A stretch of DNA of 64,000 bases, taken from CAVOGJ01 sp963695405 (lineage in GTDB: Bacteria > Planctomycetota > Planctomycetia > Pirellulales > Pirellulaceae). Location of the stretch: the NCBI GenBank assembly GCA_963695405.1, contig CAVOGJ010000017.1, positions 62,001-126,000 on the forward strand. Direction: 5' to 3'. The notes under the pieces are model-generated. The model saw only the letters and a program-made list of their open reading frames with translations, was not told the DNA's origin and made no database searches. Of this stretch, positions 8,780 to 18,469 are shown one piece after another. The position numbers and the translations under genes were made by a program. Each line of letters opens with the position of its first letter. The stretch's first letter is position 1.

Positions 8780-10504
8780 TCACCTGCGCGCGACATCCTC
8801 GGGCGCCTGAGCCTGTTCTCTTTGGGCAGTGACGAGCGGACCGTCTTCGGCCGCTGACAAGACAGCGGGGATCACCAGCGTAAACTTGCTCCCCTCTCCC
8901 TCGTGACTGTCCACGAGAATCTCACCCCCATGTTCGTAGAGAATCTTTTGGCTGACCGATAATCCCAGTCCCGTGCCCCGATTTCCCTTCTTTGACTCGA
9001 AGATGGCAAAGATACGCTTGAGATCTTCAGCGGGAATGCCCTCTCCATTATCCTGGACGATGATCTTCGCCTGCCGCTCGTCTGGCGCATACTCTGTAGC
9101 GATCGAGACGCTGCCGTTCTCGACCTGCTCACAGGCGTCGATGGCATTCGTCACGACGTTTAACAGCGCGTGATGCATACCCTCCGTGTCGAACGTCAAT
9201 TCCGGGAGGTCGGCCAAATCGGGTGGCAATAAGGTCACGTTCAGCTCACTCGCTCGGCTGGACATCAATTCCACGACATCCATGACGACTCGGTTCAACG
9301 ATGCCGGGCTCATGTCTGGCTCGCGTTCCTTACTGAACGTCAACATATCGAGCACCAGTCGCGAGATCTTTTCCTGGTTCTTTTCCACAATCCGCCAGCC
9401 CGTTTGCACCAACTCGGTCTCTTCCGCTTTCAGTCCTTCTTCGATCAGATAGCTTCCACCGCGAATACCTTGCAAGATATTTTTGACATGGTGCGACAGC
9501 CCTGCGATCGTCTGTCCTATGGCGGCCAGCCGTTCCGCTTGCACCATCGCCGAATAATAGGACGTATCCTCGACCGCGAGCGCGGCCTGGTGCCCAATGG
9601 CAATCATGAGCTTCAGGTGTTCTTCCGTGAAGCGATTGGCAGCCCCCTGCAGCAGGCGACCCGGCGGCGTGAAGGTGTCGATGTAGATCAAGCCTACCAC
9701 GCCGTACCGTCCTTGCATGGGAACGCAGATCGCCTCGCGGACTCCCAATTTCACGATACTACGCGCCGCGTCGAACCGTTGGTCCTCGCGCGCATCGCTT
9801 GTCAAAACGCCCTCGGAATTCTGCAGCACGTAATCGATGATGGTGCGACTGATGGACAGACGGTCATCCGTACGCACACCTGGCCGATTGCGACGAACTT
9901 TGGGCGTGAGTTCTTTGGTCGCGTTGTCTTCCAGCAGAATGACTCCACGGTCCGCTTCGACCCATTCGAAGATCAATTCCATGATCCGTTCCAGCAGCTG
10001 ATCGATGTCCAGCGTATGGCTGACAGCCAAAGCCGTGCGATACATGATCTGCAAATTACTGCGGGCACGCGCCAGCCAGGGACTGTGGGCCGAGTCACCT
10101 TCCAGGACTCGGCTGCCCTCTTCATTACTGAGCGACTTGACGATTCGCGATTCGCCATCTTCCCGGGCGTCGATGTCCACATCCCGCAGGACCTTCGCGT
10201 CCGAAGCCACCTCCGGACCGGTGTAGATCATCAACGTGCCGCCCAGCTGAACCCGATCGCCACTCTTCAGTGCATGCCGCTCGATCGGCACGCTGTTGAC
10301 AAACGTGCCATTGGAACTGCCAAGGTCTACCAGCGCGTGCTGGTCGCCTAACTCGTCCTGTCGAACCTCCGCATGCCGCCGCGAAATCTCCGTGTCGTTC
10401 AGTCGAATCGTATTCGAGACGTCCCGCCCCACCGAAATGACGGGACGATCCAGTTCGAATCGCTTCCCCTGATCCATACCCTGGATGACAAAGAGTGACG
10501 GCAC
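8780..10504 (-). CDS. FHA-GAF sensor histidine kinase
   Basis: About 574 residues. The domain order is FHA (from about residue 5, with GRDVSNTIRLND and SRRHAEV), GAF (about 130-315), a phosphoacceptor helix with LSHHVKNILQGIRGG, then an ATPase domain with N-box NVVTNAIDACEQ and G-box DNGEGIPAEDL...GTGLGLSVSQKI. The phosphopeptide-binding FHA domain suggests control by Ser/Thr kinases. There is no membrane segment, so it senses a cytoplasmic signal. I chose the GTG at 10504 because GAAGGGG sits eight bases upstream and the receiver gene ends at 10518; the longer ORF (start 10576) would overlap that gene with non-conserved residues. Cotranscription with the receiver protein is very likely. Confidence 0.9.
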   Translation of the reverse strand: MPSLFVIQGMDQGKRFELDRPVISVGRDVSNTIRLNDTEISRRHAEVRQDELGDQHALVDLGSSNGTFVNSVPIERHALKSGDRVQLGGTLMIYTGPEVASDAKVLRDVDIDAREDGESRIVKSLSNEEGSRVLEGDSAHSPWLARARSNLQIMYRTALAVSHTLDIDQLLERIMELIFEWVEADRGVILLEDNATKELTPKVRRNRPGVRTDDRLSISRTIIDYVLQNSEGVLTSDAREDQRFDAARSIVKLGVREAICVPMQGRYGVVGLIYIDTFTPPGRLLQGAANRFTEEHLKLMIAIGHQAALAVEDTSYYSAMVQAERLAAIGQTIAGLSHHVKNILQGIRGGSYLIEEGLKAEETELVQTGWRIVEKNQEKISRLVLDMLTFSKEREPDMSPASLNRVVMDVVELMSSRASELNVTLLPPDLADLPELTFDTEGMHHALLNVVTNAIDACEQVENGSVSIATEYAPDERQAKIIVQDNGEGIPAEDLKRIFAIFESKKGNRGTGLGLSVSQKILYEHGGEILVDSHEGEGSKFTLVIPAVLSAAEDGPLVTAQREQAQAPEDVARR

Positions 10505-10517
10505 AGTCGGTGCCCCT

Positions 10518-10916
10518 TCACGCGGCTCGTTTCGTGTCCTCGAACAGTCCCTCGATTCTACGAATGAGAGCCCCATAATGGTAGGGCTTGACGATTTTCT
10601 CGATGATCGGCGAGCCTTCTTGGCGACGAACGCTACACAGTACCATCAAGTACGCGTCTTTCTCCTTTGCCGCGGCCTGATAGGCGTGACACATGCCACC
10701 GTCGCGATCCGCGAGGTCTTCATCCAGCACGATCACCCGCGGATGGCCTGTCCGCGCCATCCGCAAGCCATCGGCCGCCGTCCGCGTTCCGATCGCTGTC
10801 AAGCCACGGCGCCGCAGCATCGTACTGAGCACTTCGAGGGAGTCGGCCGAGTCGTCGACGAGCAGGACGTCGGCGGCAGAGGCCAACGAATCACCGGGAG
10901 CAGTGGGGTTTGACAT
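10518..10916 (-). CDS. Single-domain response regulator (receiver)
   Basis: A 132-residue stand-alone receiver domain. It shows the acidic pair in VLLVDDSAD (residues about 17-25), the likely phospho-acceptor Asp in VIVLDEDLADRDGG, and the conserved Lys in IVKPYHYGAL. No DNA-binding output domain follows, so it probably acts by protein contact, like CheY-type regulators, or as an intermediate in a phosphorelay. The start is the ATG at 10916, preceded by AGGA about nine bases upstream; the longer open frame to 11159 runs into the dispersed repeat and is not real. It lies 13 bp upstream of the histidine kinase, its evident partner. Confidence 0.88.
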   Translation of the reverse strand: MSNPTAPGDSLASAADVLLVDDSADSLEVLSTMLRRRGLTAIGTRTAADGLRMARTGHPRVIVLDEDLADRDGGMCHAYQAAAKEKDAYLMVLCSVRRQEGSPIIEKIVKPYHYGALIRRIEGLFEDTKRAA

Positions 10917-10994
10917 AAATATCGTTCCTGGGGGGTGCGCGCGTTCGCGGGTGGGAAGAGTAGCCATCCGGCTTCTCGGTGTCAAAACGGATCT

Positions 10995-11515
10995 TCCGCG
11001 GCGGCTCGGCGTTCTCCGTACCTCGGTGTTTCTACCTTCTTCCGGCGACGGCGAAGATCTGAAACACCGAGGCACAGAGACCACGGAGAAGGAGCGTAGC
11101 CGTCCTCGGCTGCGATGCGCAGGCGGCAGTAATGCGACGCCCGACGATGCGGCCGTCAAGCCGATCTACCACCGGACCGCCGGATGATTGACGCGTCGGC
11201 GGCTCGGCGTTCTCCGTGCCTCTGTGTTTCTACCTTCTTCCGGCGACGGGGAAGATCTGAAACACAGAGGCACAGAGACCACCGTGAGGTAGCGTAGCCG
11301 TCCTCGGCCGCGATGCGCAGGCGGCAGTAATGCGACGCCCGACGATGCGGCCGTCAAGCCGATCTACCACCGGACCGCCGGATGATTGGCGTGTCGGCGG
11401 CTCGGCGTTCTCCGTGCCTCTGTGTTTCTACCTTCTTCCTGCGACGGGGAAGATCTGAAACACCGAGGCACAGAGACCACGGAGAAGGAGCGTAGCCGTC
11501 CTCGGCCGCGTGCAA
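10995..11515. repeat. Three tandem copies of the GAAACAC hairpin repeat family
   Basis: Three near-identical units start at about 11000, 11199 and 11396 (period 197-199 bp). Each holds an inverted pair, TCCGTGCCTCTGTGTTTC and GAAACACAGAGGCACAGAG, round a loop of about 27 bases, then a conserved GCGTAGCCGTCCTCGG tail. Units are separated by a shared spacer ending GGACCGCCGGATGAT. Any ORF here is a by-product of the repeat. The rest of the interval to 11924 (about 400 bp) shows no gene. Confidence 0.9.
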
Positions 11516-11924
11516 CCCCGGAAAATACGAGAGCATTTTTCTCCCAGCCCCCATCCGCCGCGCTGCGGACCCGCGCCGCGGGGGCTTTTCGATCTCACCG
11601 ATCGGTCGTCGCTGCCAGCACTGCTCAGCGCCTGATCACATCCTACGCCATCCACGCGGATCGTTCGTTGGCGACAGGCAACAACCAGTCCCGTTTTCCC
11701 GTGGGAATACCGCGATTTGCGAGTTGTCCATCGACTCAACTGGTCCGCTGGCTGGTAGCGGCTTGCTCGTGGCGGCGGCCCACGCTTTCTGGGCTTTACC
11801 GAAAACGTCGTCCCGCGCACAATGCGCAACCGCTTCGCTGCCAAAGGAACCCACGGTGAAGCGAGCGTGAACAAGCATGTCTGACCTGGTCATGGACGAC
11901 CACCAACAGCAAGGAGTGCTGAAA

Positions 11925-12539
11925 GTGAAGACCCCTATTTCTCGCGCCGTATGCACGGCGTTATCCTTGGCGTTTCTTGCCTCGTGTCCGGCACTTGTCT
12001 CCGCGCAAAACGTCCCGCCAGGAACACGCGTAGCGGTCATCGACATCAGCGCGATCTTCAAGAAGCATCCGGGTTTCGCGCAAGCGATGGAGGCGATGAA
12101 GGCGGAAGTTACCGGATTTGAAAATCAACTGCGTGGTCGTGGCGAAGAGATGCAGAAGCTACAAGAGCAGATGCAAGAGTTCAAACCGACCAGCGCCGAG
12201 TATAAGCAACTGGAGGCGCGCATTCTCAAATTGCAGGCCGATGGCCAGGCGGCAGCGGCGATCAAGAAAAAGGAATTTTTGGAGCGCGAGTCGAAAATCT
12301 ATTTCGCGACCTATCAAGAGATTCAGGCCGAGGTGGCTCGTTTTGCCGAGCAGTACGGTATCGGACTGGTCGTCCGTTTCAACAGTGAGGAGATCGACGG
12401 CGATCAACGGCCGTCGGTTCTCGAAGGAGTCAATCGCGCCGTCGTGTACCAGAAGAACCTGAATATCACCGACGCGGTCTTGGAGCGTATCGTACGCAGG
12501 AGCACGGCCACCAATCCATCAGCTGCGACGCCTCGTTAG
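11925..12539 (+). CDS. OmpH/Skp-family periplasmic chaperone
   Basis: About 204 residues. A signal peptide (residues about 1-29, ending PALVSAQ) is followed by the OmpH core opening GTRVAVIDISAIFKKHPGF, a charged Gln/Glu/Lys-rich coiled coil (about 50-115) and a C-terminal helix pair. Skp/OmpH proteins hold unfolded outer-membrane proteins during transit through the periplasm. I chose the GTG at 11925 because AAGGAG lies eight bases upstream and the signal peptide follows directly; an in-frame ATG at 11877 is possible but has no ribosome site. The gene precedes lpxC and lpxA, the usual skp-lpx order in Gram-negative bacteria, although lpxD and fabZ are missing here. Confidence 0.88.
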   Translation: MKTPISRAVCTALSLAFLASCPALVSAQNVPPGTRVAVIDISAIFKKHPGFAQAMEAMKAEVTGFENQLRGRGEEMQKLQEQMQEFKPTSAEYKQLEARILKLQADGQAAAAIKKKEFLERESKIYFATYQEIQAEVARFAEQYGIGLVVRFNSEEIDGDQRPSVLEGVNRAVVYQKNLNITDAVLERIVRRSTATNPSAATPR

Positions 12540-12598
12540 GCTTTTCCGTTCCCTCGAGCCCCGTCACCAGTCATTGATGTCGACGGCCAAGCTACGGT

Positions 12599-13483
12599 GT
12601 GAATCCTTTGATTGAGCTTCCTAGACAACAGCGAACCCTCGCCCGCTCGGCCCGCATCCAAGGGATGGGGTATTGGTCAAGCCGGTTGACGACCGTCGAA
12701 TTCCGGCCGGCTGCGCCCGATACGGGTCTGGTTTTCGTCCGGAGCGATCTGCCCGAGCGTCCGCGGATTCATGTAACCAGTCAGACGCGTGTCGCATCCG
12801 TTCGCCGCACAACGCTCGCCGAGCATGGCGGCACGGTAGAAATGGTGGAACACATCCTGGCGGCACTTTCCGGACTCCGGATCGACAATTGCGAAATGAT
12901 TGTTGATGGAGCAGAAATGCCTGCCGATGACGGGTCCAGTTGGGCAGCCGTACAGGCGCTGTTGGACGCGGGCGCGGTAGAGCAAGGCATCGCGCGGGAA
13001 CAATTTACGTTACCAGAAATCATCCGAGTGGGTGCAGGTGATCTTTGGATCGAAGCCCGCCCCACTTCGGATACCGGCTTGCGGATCGCCTACGAGATGG
13101 ACTATCCGGACAGTTCCATCGGCGCTCAGTTCTTTGAATTGAAAATCGACCCCCACACGTTTGTAGAGCAACTGGCACCGGCGCGCACGTTCCTTTTGGA
13201 AAGCGAGGCCCAAGCGATGCGTGCTCAAGGGATCGGAGCGGCGTTTTCGTACCAGGACTTGTTGGTCTTTGGACCCGACGGGCCGATTGATAACCAGCTG
13301 CGATTCCCGAACGAATGTGTGCGACACAAAATCCTCGACATGGTGGGCGACCTGGCTCTCATCGGATTCGATTTGAATGCCGAGATCGTCGCTCACAAGA
13401 CCGGTCATCGGCTTAACACGGACCTGGCCGCGATGCTCCAAGCTAACTTCCGTTCGCATCGCAGCGTTAGACTCTCGGCGTAA
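12599..13483 (+). CDS. lpxC: UDP-3-O-acyl-N-acetylglucosamine deacetylase
   Basis: A 294-residue LpxC, the zinc amidase that commits UDP-3-O-acyl-GlcNAc to lipid A synthesis in the cytoplasm. Key sites are visible: the first zinc His in VEMVEHILAAL (residues about 80-90), LxxARTFLLESE, and NECVRHKILDMVGDL holding the second zinc His and the Asp, followed by a final catalytic-type His in HKTGHRLN. Length is close to that of single-domain LpxC (about 300). The start is a GTG. It is 59 bp after the Skp-like gene and 16 bp before lpxA, consistent with one lipid A operon. Confidence 0.93.
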   Translation: MNPLIELPRQQRTLARSARIQGMGYWSSRLTTVEFRPAAPDTGLVFVRSDLPERPRIHVTSQTRVASVRRTTLAEHGGTVEMVEHILAALSGLRIDNCEMIVDGAEMPADDGSSWAAVQALLDAGAVEQGIAREQFTLPEIIRVGAGDLWIEARPTSDTGLRIAYEMDYPDSSIGAQFFELKIDPHTFVEQLAPARTFLLESEAQAMRAQGIGAAFSYQDLLVFGPDGPIDNQLRFPNECVRHKILDMVGDLALIGFDLNAEIVAHKTGHRLNTDLAAMLQANFRSHRSVRLSA

Positions 13484-13499
13484 AGGCACCGACACAATC

Positions 13500-14309
13500 A
13501 TGACGCGCATCATCGCCTCGACCGCTTTCATCGATCCCCGTGCCACGATCGGTGACGATGTTCGCATTGGCCCGTATTCCTTTATCGGCCCCAATGTGAC
13601 CATCGGACGGGGAACGGTGATTGAGAATCATGTGACTATCAAGGGTCACACTTCCCTCGGAGAGTTTAATCAGGTCCATCCAAATGCCGTGATTGGCGGC
13701 GAGCCGCAAGACCTTAGCTACTCGGGTAGCCCGACCCGCGTCGAAATCGGCAGCCACAACGTCATCCGCGAATCCGTGACCATTAATCGTGGGACCGAGA
13801 AAGACCGAGGCATTACCAGCATCGGTGATCATTGCTACCTCATGGCGTGTTCTCACGTGGCACATGACTGTCGTGTTGGCAATCATGTCATCATTGCCAA
13901 CGGGACGATGCTGGGAGGTCACGTTCATATCGAGGACCATGCGTCCCTTTCGGGAGGCGTCGCCGTCCACCACTTCGCCAGCGTCGGCAGTTTCAGCTTT
14001 GTGAGCGGCGTGAGCCGTGTCCTGCATGATGTACCGCCGTTCATGCTGGTCGAGGGCGTTCCGACTCGGCCCCGTTGCGTCAATGTCGTCGCCCTCCGAC
14101 GCAACGAATTCCCGGCCGAAACGATTACCGCGCTCTCCGATGCGCACCGACTGCTGTACCGGGCCAAAGTCGGACTCGATCATGCCCGAGAAATCCTCCG
14201 CAACAATAATCAACTTGTGCCGCAGGTGAACCATTTGCTGAGTTTCGTGCAAAACCAGCAGGAAGGCCGACACGGTCGAGCCCGCGATGTGAGGAGAGCC
14301 GCCGCGTGA
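13500..14309 (+). CDS. lpxA: Acyl-ACP--UDP-N-acetylglucosamine O-acyltransferase
   Basis: A 269-residue left-handed beta-helix acyltransferase that attaches the first acyl chain of lipid A. Hexapeptide repeats fill residues about 10-190. Family motifs include the catalytic-His region MACSHVAHDCRVGNHVIIANG and the end of the helix, FSFVSGVSRVLHDVPPFM, followed by the alpha-helical C-terminal domain. The open frame extends upstream to 13377 inside lpxC, but the ATG at 13500 begins exactly where LpxA proteins begin (MTRIIASTAFIDP). The last bases overlap the start of the Gfo/Idh gene, which implies translational coupling. Confidence 0.93.
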   Translation: MTRIIASTAFIDPRATIGDDVRIGPYSFIGPNVTIGRGTVIENHVTIKGHTSLGEFNQVHPNAVIGGEPQDLSYSGSPTRVEIGSHNVIRESVTINRGTEKDRGITSIGDHCYLMACSHVAHDCRVGNHVIIANGTMLGGHVHIEDHASLSGGVAVHHFASVGSFSFVSGVSRVLHDVPPFMLVEGVPTRPRCVNVVALRRNEFPAETITALSDAHRLLYRAKVGLDHAREILRNNNQLVPQVNHLLSFVQNQQEGRHGRARDVRRAAA

Positions 14310-15421
14310 CACAGCCTCTGCGAGTCGCGATTGTGGGTGCCGGGCACCTCGGAAAAATCCATGCCCGCCTGATGCGGCAACACTCACAGGCCCGTCTGGT
14401 GGGAGTCGTCGATCCCTGCCCCACGGCCCGCGAGCAAGTGGAACAAGCGCTTCAAGTCGACACGTTTGCCGAGATCGATGCCATCTTGCCCATCTGCGAC
14501 GCTGCCATTGTCGCCGCCCCCACCTCCCTGCATGCTGCCATCGGAGCAACGCTGCTCGAACACGGAAAGCACGTGCTCATGGAAAAGCCGCTGACGCCGA
14601 CGGCAGCCGAGTCGGAACGGTTGGTGCAACTAGCTGCGAAACAACGCTGCATTCTGCAAGTCGGCCATGTCGAGCGATTCAATCCGGCTTTCCGCGCTGC
14701 CCAGTTGCATGTGGATCGGCCCGACTATATCGAGTCCCGTCGCTGGACCGGCTGCTCGTTTCGTTCCATGGATGTCGGGGTCGTTCTCGATCTGATGATT
14801 CATGACATTGACCTCATTCTCGCCTTGGTCGATAGCGATATTGTCCGCGTGCAGGCTTGGGGCACCTCCCTCCTGGGAAATCACGAGGATGTCGCCCAGG
14901 CCCGCCTCGAGTTTCACTCAGGCTGTGTTGCCAATCTGTCTGCTTCCCGTGTCTCGCCGCGAGCGGTACGAGCCATGGACATTTATTGTCGCGGCTCGCA
15001 CACGAATATCGATTTCTCCGAGCGGACCATTCATATCTTGAAACAGTCCGCGGAAGTTCGCGGCGCGAATCTCGATTTTACGCAAGCCAGTGAAACCGAA
15101 TTGCAAACGGCACGCGAACAATTGTTCGAAGTGCTCTTGCCCAATCAGCACGTCGCGGTGGCGGAGGGCAATCCGATCGTGGAAGAGCAAGCCGACTTTT
15201 TCGAAGCCATTGATCACGGCAGGATGCCGCGCGTCACCGGCCACGACGGACGAAACGCCGTTGCCGTTGCCGAGCGGATCTGCGAATCGATCGCTGCCCA
15301 CGCCTCACTGCATGTGGCGGACGAGACGTTTGCACCAACGCTTGTGCCACGCTCAGACCCGGCACCCGCTGCCGCGTCTTCGACCGTGCGAAACTTCTCG
15401 CATCGACGCAAGGCCGGTTGA
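14306..15421 (+). CDS. Gfo/Idh/MocA family NAD(P)-dependent oxidoreductase
   Basis: A 371-residue protein with an N-terminal Rossmann fold (VAIVGAGHLGKIHARL, residues about 6-21) and the EKPLTPTAAES motif whose Lys is the usual catalytic base, then the C-terminal Gfo/Idh alpha/beta domain. It starts at a GTG overlapping the lpxA stop by four bases. In some bacteria a Gfo/Idh enzyme next to lpxA (GnnA) oxidises UDP-GlcNAc at C3 so that GnnB can make the diamino sugar used in amide-linked lipid A. No GnnB-type aminotransferase is in the window, so that role is only a possibility. Sugar oxidation tied to lipid A is the safer reading. Confidence 0.85.
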   Translation: MTQPLRVAIVGAGHLGKIHARLMRQHSQARLVGVVDPCPTAREQVEQALQVDTFAEIDAILPICDAAIVAAPTSLHAAIGATLLEHGKHVLMEKPLTPTAAESERLVQLAAKQRCILQVGHVERFNPAFRAAQLHVDRPDYIESRRWTGCSFRSMDVGVVLDLMIHDIDLILALVDSDIVRVQAWGTSLLGNHEDVAQARLEFHSGCVANLSASRVSPRAVRAMDIYCRGSHTNIDFSERTIHILKQSAEVRGANLDFTQASETELQTAREQLFEVLLPNQHVAVAEGNPIVEEQADFFEAIDHGRMPRVTGHDGRNAVAVAERICESIAAHASLHVADETFAPTLVPRSDPAPAAASSTVRNFSHRRKAG

Positions 15422-15507
15422 TCGGAAGTTCATCTCATGATCCTCGCCGTGGGCCATGATCCCTCTCGACCAGTTCGCAAGCATGCCCAATGGACCGCCG
15501 GGCCGGG

Positions 15508-16533
15508 CTAAGAAATCGGCGAGAGCGAATCGTTTTGCGAGTCCGGAGTCTGAAAATCGACCGACGGTATCGTTGAGGAACGCAACGCCTGCTCCGTAGA
15601 CCCTGTCGCCAGTTCGACGTAATCCGGCTTGTCGGCTGCAGTGCCGGCACGGAAAGCCGCTTCGATCACGCCGTCCCGCAATCGGAACACACCGGGCATC
15701 TGAAAACCATCTCCCTCGAGCGGCCCGATCCCATGGCCATTCCAGGCCGCGGCTATCCCGCGTCGGATCACCTTCCAGCCAAAGAGCTGGCAAAACGTGC
15801 CTCGCTTCAATCCGAAGGCCCGATAGAGTTCACAATGCGGATCGCTAAAACGGTGGACGCCCTCCAGTCCGTATTGGCTGAACTTGACCGTGGCGTCCAT
15901 GGGCGAACCCATGTGAATGATTGCGATTTCAGACCCGGCGCCTTCAATGATGCCTCGCTTCTTACCCAGTTCGGACAACGCCTCGCGACAAAAGGTGCAG
16001 CCCGTGTGTCGCAGAAACATCACGAGCGTCGGCTTGGCAGCGGAAATCTCACGCAGGGTGGCGCCGCGGTGGCTGCGTCGCAAGGAAATCGCCTCAGTCA
16101 GCGGAATTTTCGCCGCATCCCGTGATTGATCCGTGTGATATCGGAGGGCTTGATACAGGATCGCGACGAATGGGACCCACCAAATGAGGTCATTCGTCAA
16201 GATCGTGGCTCCCCATTTCCACGGCAAGGCACCGTTCATCACGGCCTGCAGGAAACCAAGCGGTCCCAGGATTTTTCCCAGCAGACCGACGAGCACGATC
16301 GGCCAATGTCGGAACGGATTGGATGCGGCAATCCAATACCCAACCCCATAGACTCCGACAATCATGCCGACGCATTGCCAGATTTCGGGATACCGAGGAG
16401 GCTCCATCCCGGCCCAAGCAAAAAGGGCCTGAGGTGCCAGAATGACGGATGCGCCCCAGACCAGGTTGTAGGCCGCCGCCAGATAGAGCGTAAGGCGAGC
16501 CCAAAAGGGCCGATCTGCTGTGCCATGAGTCAT
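15508..16533 (-). CDS. Membrane-anchored SelL-like peroxiredoxin-fold redox protein
   Basis: A 341-residue two-part protein. Residues 1-130 form about four membrane segments. Residues about 150-310 form a thioredoxin/AhpC-TSA-like domain with LVMFLRHTGCTFCREALSEL. The CxxC motif lies where SelL-type proteins carry UxxC/UxxU, so this is a Cys-containing relative of the SelL/PRXL2 (PF13911) group. The domain ends 'MPGVFRLRDGVI', as in that family. The likely role is a thiol-based peroxidase or reductase fixed to the membrane; electron donor and substrate are unknown. The gene stands alone on the minus strand between the lpx operon and the repeat array. Confidence 0.75.
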   Translation of the reverse strand: MTHGTADRPFWARLTLYLAAAYNLVWGASVILAPQALFAWAGMEPPRYPEIWQCVGMIVGVYGVGYWIAASNPFRHWPIVLVGLLGKILGPLGFLQAVMNGALPWKWGATILTNDLIWWVPFVAILYQALRYHTDQSRDAAKIPLTEAISLRRSHRGATLREISAAKPTLVMFLRHTGCTFCREALSELGKKRGIIEGAGSEIAIIHMGSPMDATVKFSQYGLEGVHRFSDPHCELYRAFGLKRGTFCQLFGWKVIRRGIAAAWNGHGIGPLEGDGFQMPGVFRLRDGVIEAAFRAGTAADKPDYVELATGSTEQALRSSTIPSVDFQTPDSQNDSLSPIS

Positions 16534-17127
16534 GAGTAAGCGTCCCTAACCTCGTTCGCGTTCGTAACCGCATGCAAGCCCAGCGGTTAACGTCAACGCA
16601 AGGTATCCGGGTGATCGGACGAAATAGGCGCCCGGGTTCAACCTATTCTAACGTCCAACCCGCCCGAACAACGGCGCCGCCCTGTCCGAAGGCCATTTCG
16701 TTCGCGGTTTGCCCGGCCAGGGCAGAACGGCGCGATTCGCCCCGCAGGGGCAATGACGTGAGGTTCGCCCGGCGAGGTAAATGAGGTGATATTTGTCCGG
16801 CAAAGGCAGGTAGGTAGTCGTTGTTCCCATCAGCCCCGCAGGGGCAGCCCTAATCCAGCCCAGGGTGGAGCGGCGGCGAGCCCCAGCGAGCAGCCGCGAC
16901 CCTGGGTCCCTGGAGACATGAAAATCCGAAACCCCGCAGGGGTGGCCCTAACCTAGCCCAGGGTGGAGCGGCGGCGAGCCCCGGCGAGCGGCCGCGCAAC
17001 CCTGGGTCCTCGGAGAAATGAAATCCGAAACCCCGCAGGGGTGGCCCTAACCCAGCCCAGGGTGGAGCGGCGGCGAGCCCCAGCGAGCGGCCGCGCAACC
17101 CTGGGTCCCTCGGAGAAATGAAATCCA

Positions 17128-17638
17128 AAACCCCGCAGGGGTGATCCTAATCCAGCCCAGGGTGGAGCGGCGGCGAGCCCCAGCGAGCAGCCGCGCAACC
17201 CTGGGTCCCCCCGGAGAAATCAAATCCAAAACCCCGCAGGGGTGGTCCTAACCCAGCGCCGCAATCTCGCACGTTAGGGCCGCCCCTGCGGGGCTCCTGG
17301 AAATAACGATCTCCCATACCCGGGGTTGCACGACATTCGTTCCACTCATGTCGTTCCACCCCGGGCTGATTTAGGTTCACGCCTTCGGCGTTTGGTTCGG
17401 GTTCCCTCGCAACATCGAGCTGGCGATCGGCCTTCCATTATCCGCCATACGTCCCGAAACATGGGTGATCGGTGCGACACCGGGGGCAAGCGATCCGGAA
17501 CATTGGCGTGTGGGGGAGGGCCGCGCAACCTGGATCCCGTGGAGACATGAAAATCCGAAACCCCGCAGGGGTGGCCCTAACCCAGCCCAGGGTGGAGCGG
17601 CGGCGAGCCCCAGCGAGCGGCCGCGCAACCCTGGGTCC
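17128..17638. repeat. Direct duplication, copy 1 (about 511 bp)
   Basis: This segment appears identical, by reading, to 17959-18469 at a constant offset of 831 bp. It contains parts of several 100-bp units plus the whole interrupting hairpin segment. Identity across unique-looking sequence implies a recent segmental duplication by recombination between array units. Confidence 0.85.
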
Positions 17639-17958
17639 CTCGGAGAAATGAAATCCAAAACCCCGCAGGGGTGGTCCTAACCCAGCCCAGGGTGGAGCGG
17701 CGGCGAGCCCCGGCGAGCGGCCGCGCAACCCTGGGTCCCGCGGAGACATGAAAATCCAAAACCCCGCAGGGGTGGCCCTAACCCAGCCCAGGGTGGAGCG
17801 GCGGCGAGCCCCGGCGAGCGGCCGCGACCCTGGGTCCCCGGAGACATGAAAATCCAAAACCCCGCAGGGGTGGCCCTAACCCAGCCCAGGGTGGAGCGGC
17901 GGCGAGCCCGGCGAGCGGCCGCGGCACCCTGGGGTTCCGTGGAGACATGAGAAATCCG

Positions 17959-18469
17959 AAACCCCGCAGGGGTGATCCTAATCCAGCCCAGGGTGGAGCG
18001 GCGGCGAGCCCCAGCGAGCAGCCGCGCAACCCTGGGTCCCCCCGGAGAAATCAAATCCAAAACCCCGCAGGGGTGGTCCTAACCCAGCGCCGCAATCTCG
18101 CACGTTAGGGCCGCCCCTGCGGGGCTCCTGGAAATAACGATCTCCCATACCCGGGGTTGCACGACATTCGTTCCACTCATGTCGTTCCACCCCGGGCTGA
18201 TTTAGGTTCACGCCTTCGGCGTTTGGTTCGGGTTCCCTCGCAACATCGAGCTGGCGATCGGCCTTCCATTATCCGCCATACGTCCCGAAACATGGGTGAT
18301 CGGTGCGACACCGGGGGCAAGCGATCCGGAACATTGGCGTGTGGGGGAGGGCCGCGCAACCTGGATCCCGTGGAGACATGAAAATCCGAAACCCCGCAGG
18401 GGTGGCCCTAACCCAGCCCAGGGTGGAGCGGCGGCGAGCCCCAGCGAGCGGCCGCGCAACCCTGGGTCC
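17959..18469. repeat. Direct duplication, copy 2 (about 511 bp)
   Basis: Second copy of the 17128-17638 segment. It diverges at the right end where this copy continues CCCCGGAGACATG and the first continues CCCTCGGAGAAATG, so the boundaries fall inside 100-bp units. Confidence 0.85.
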
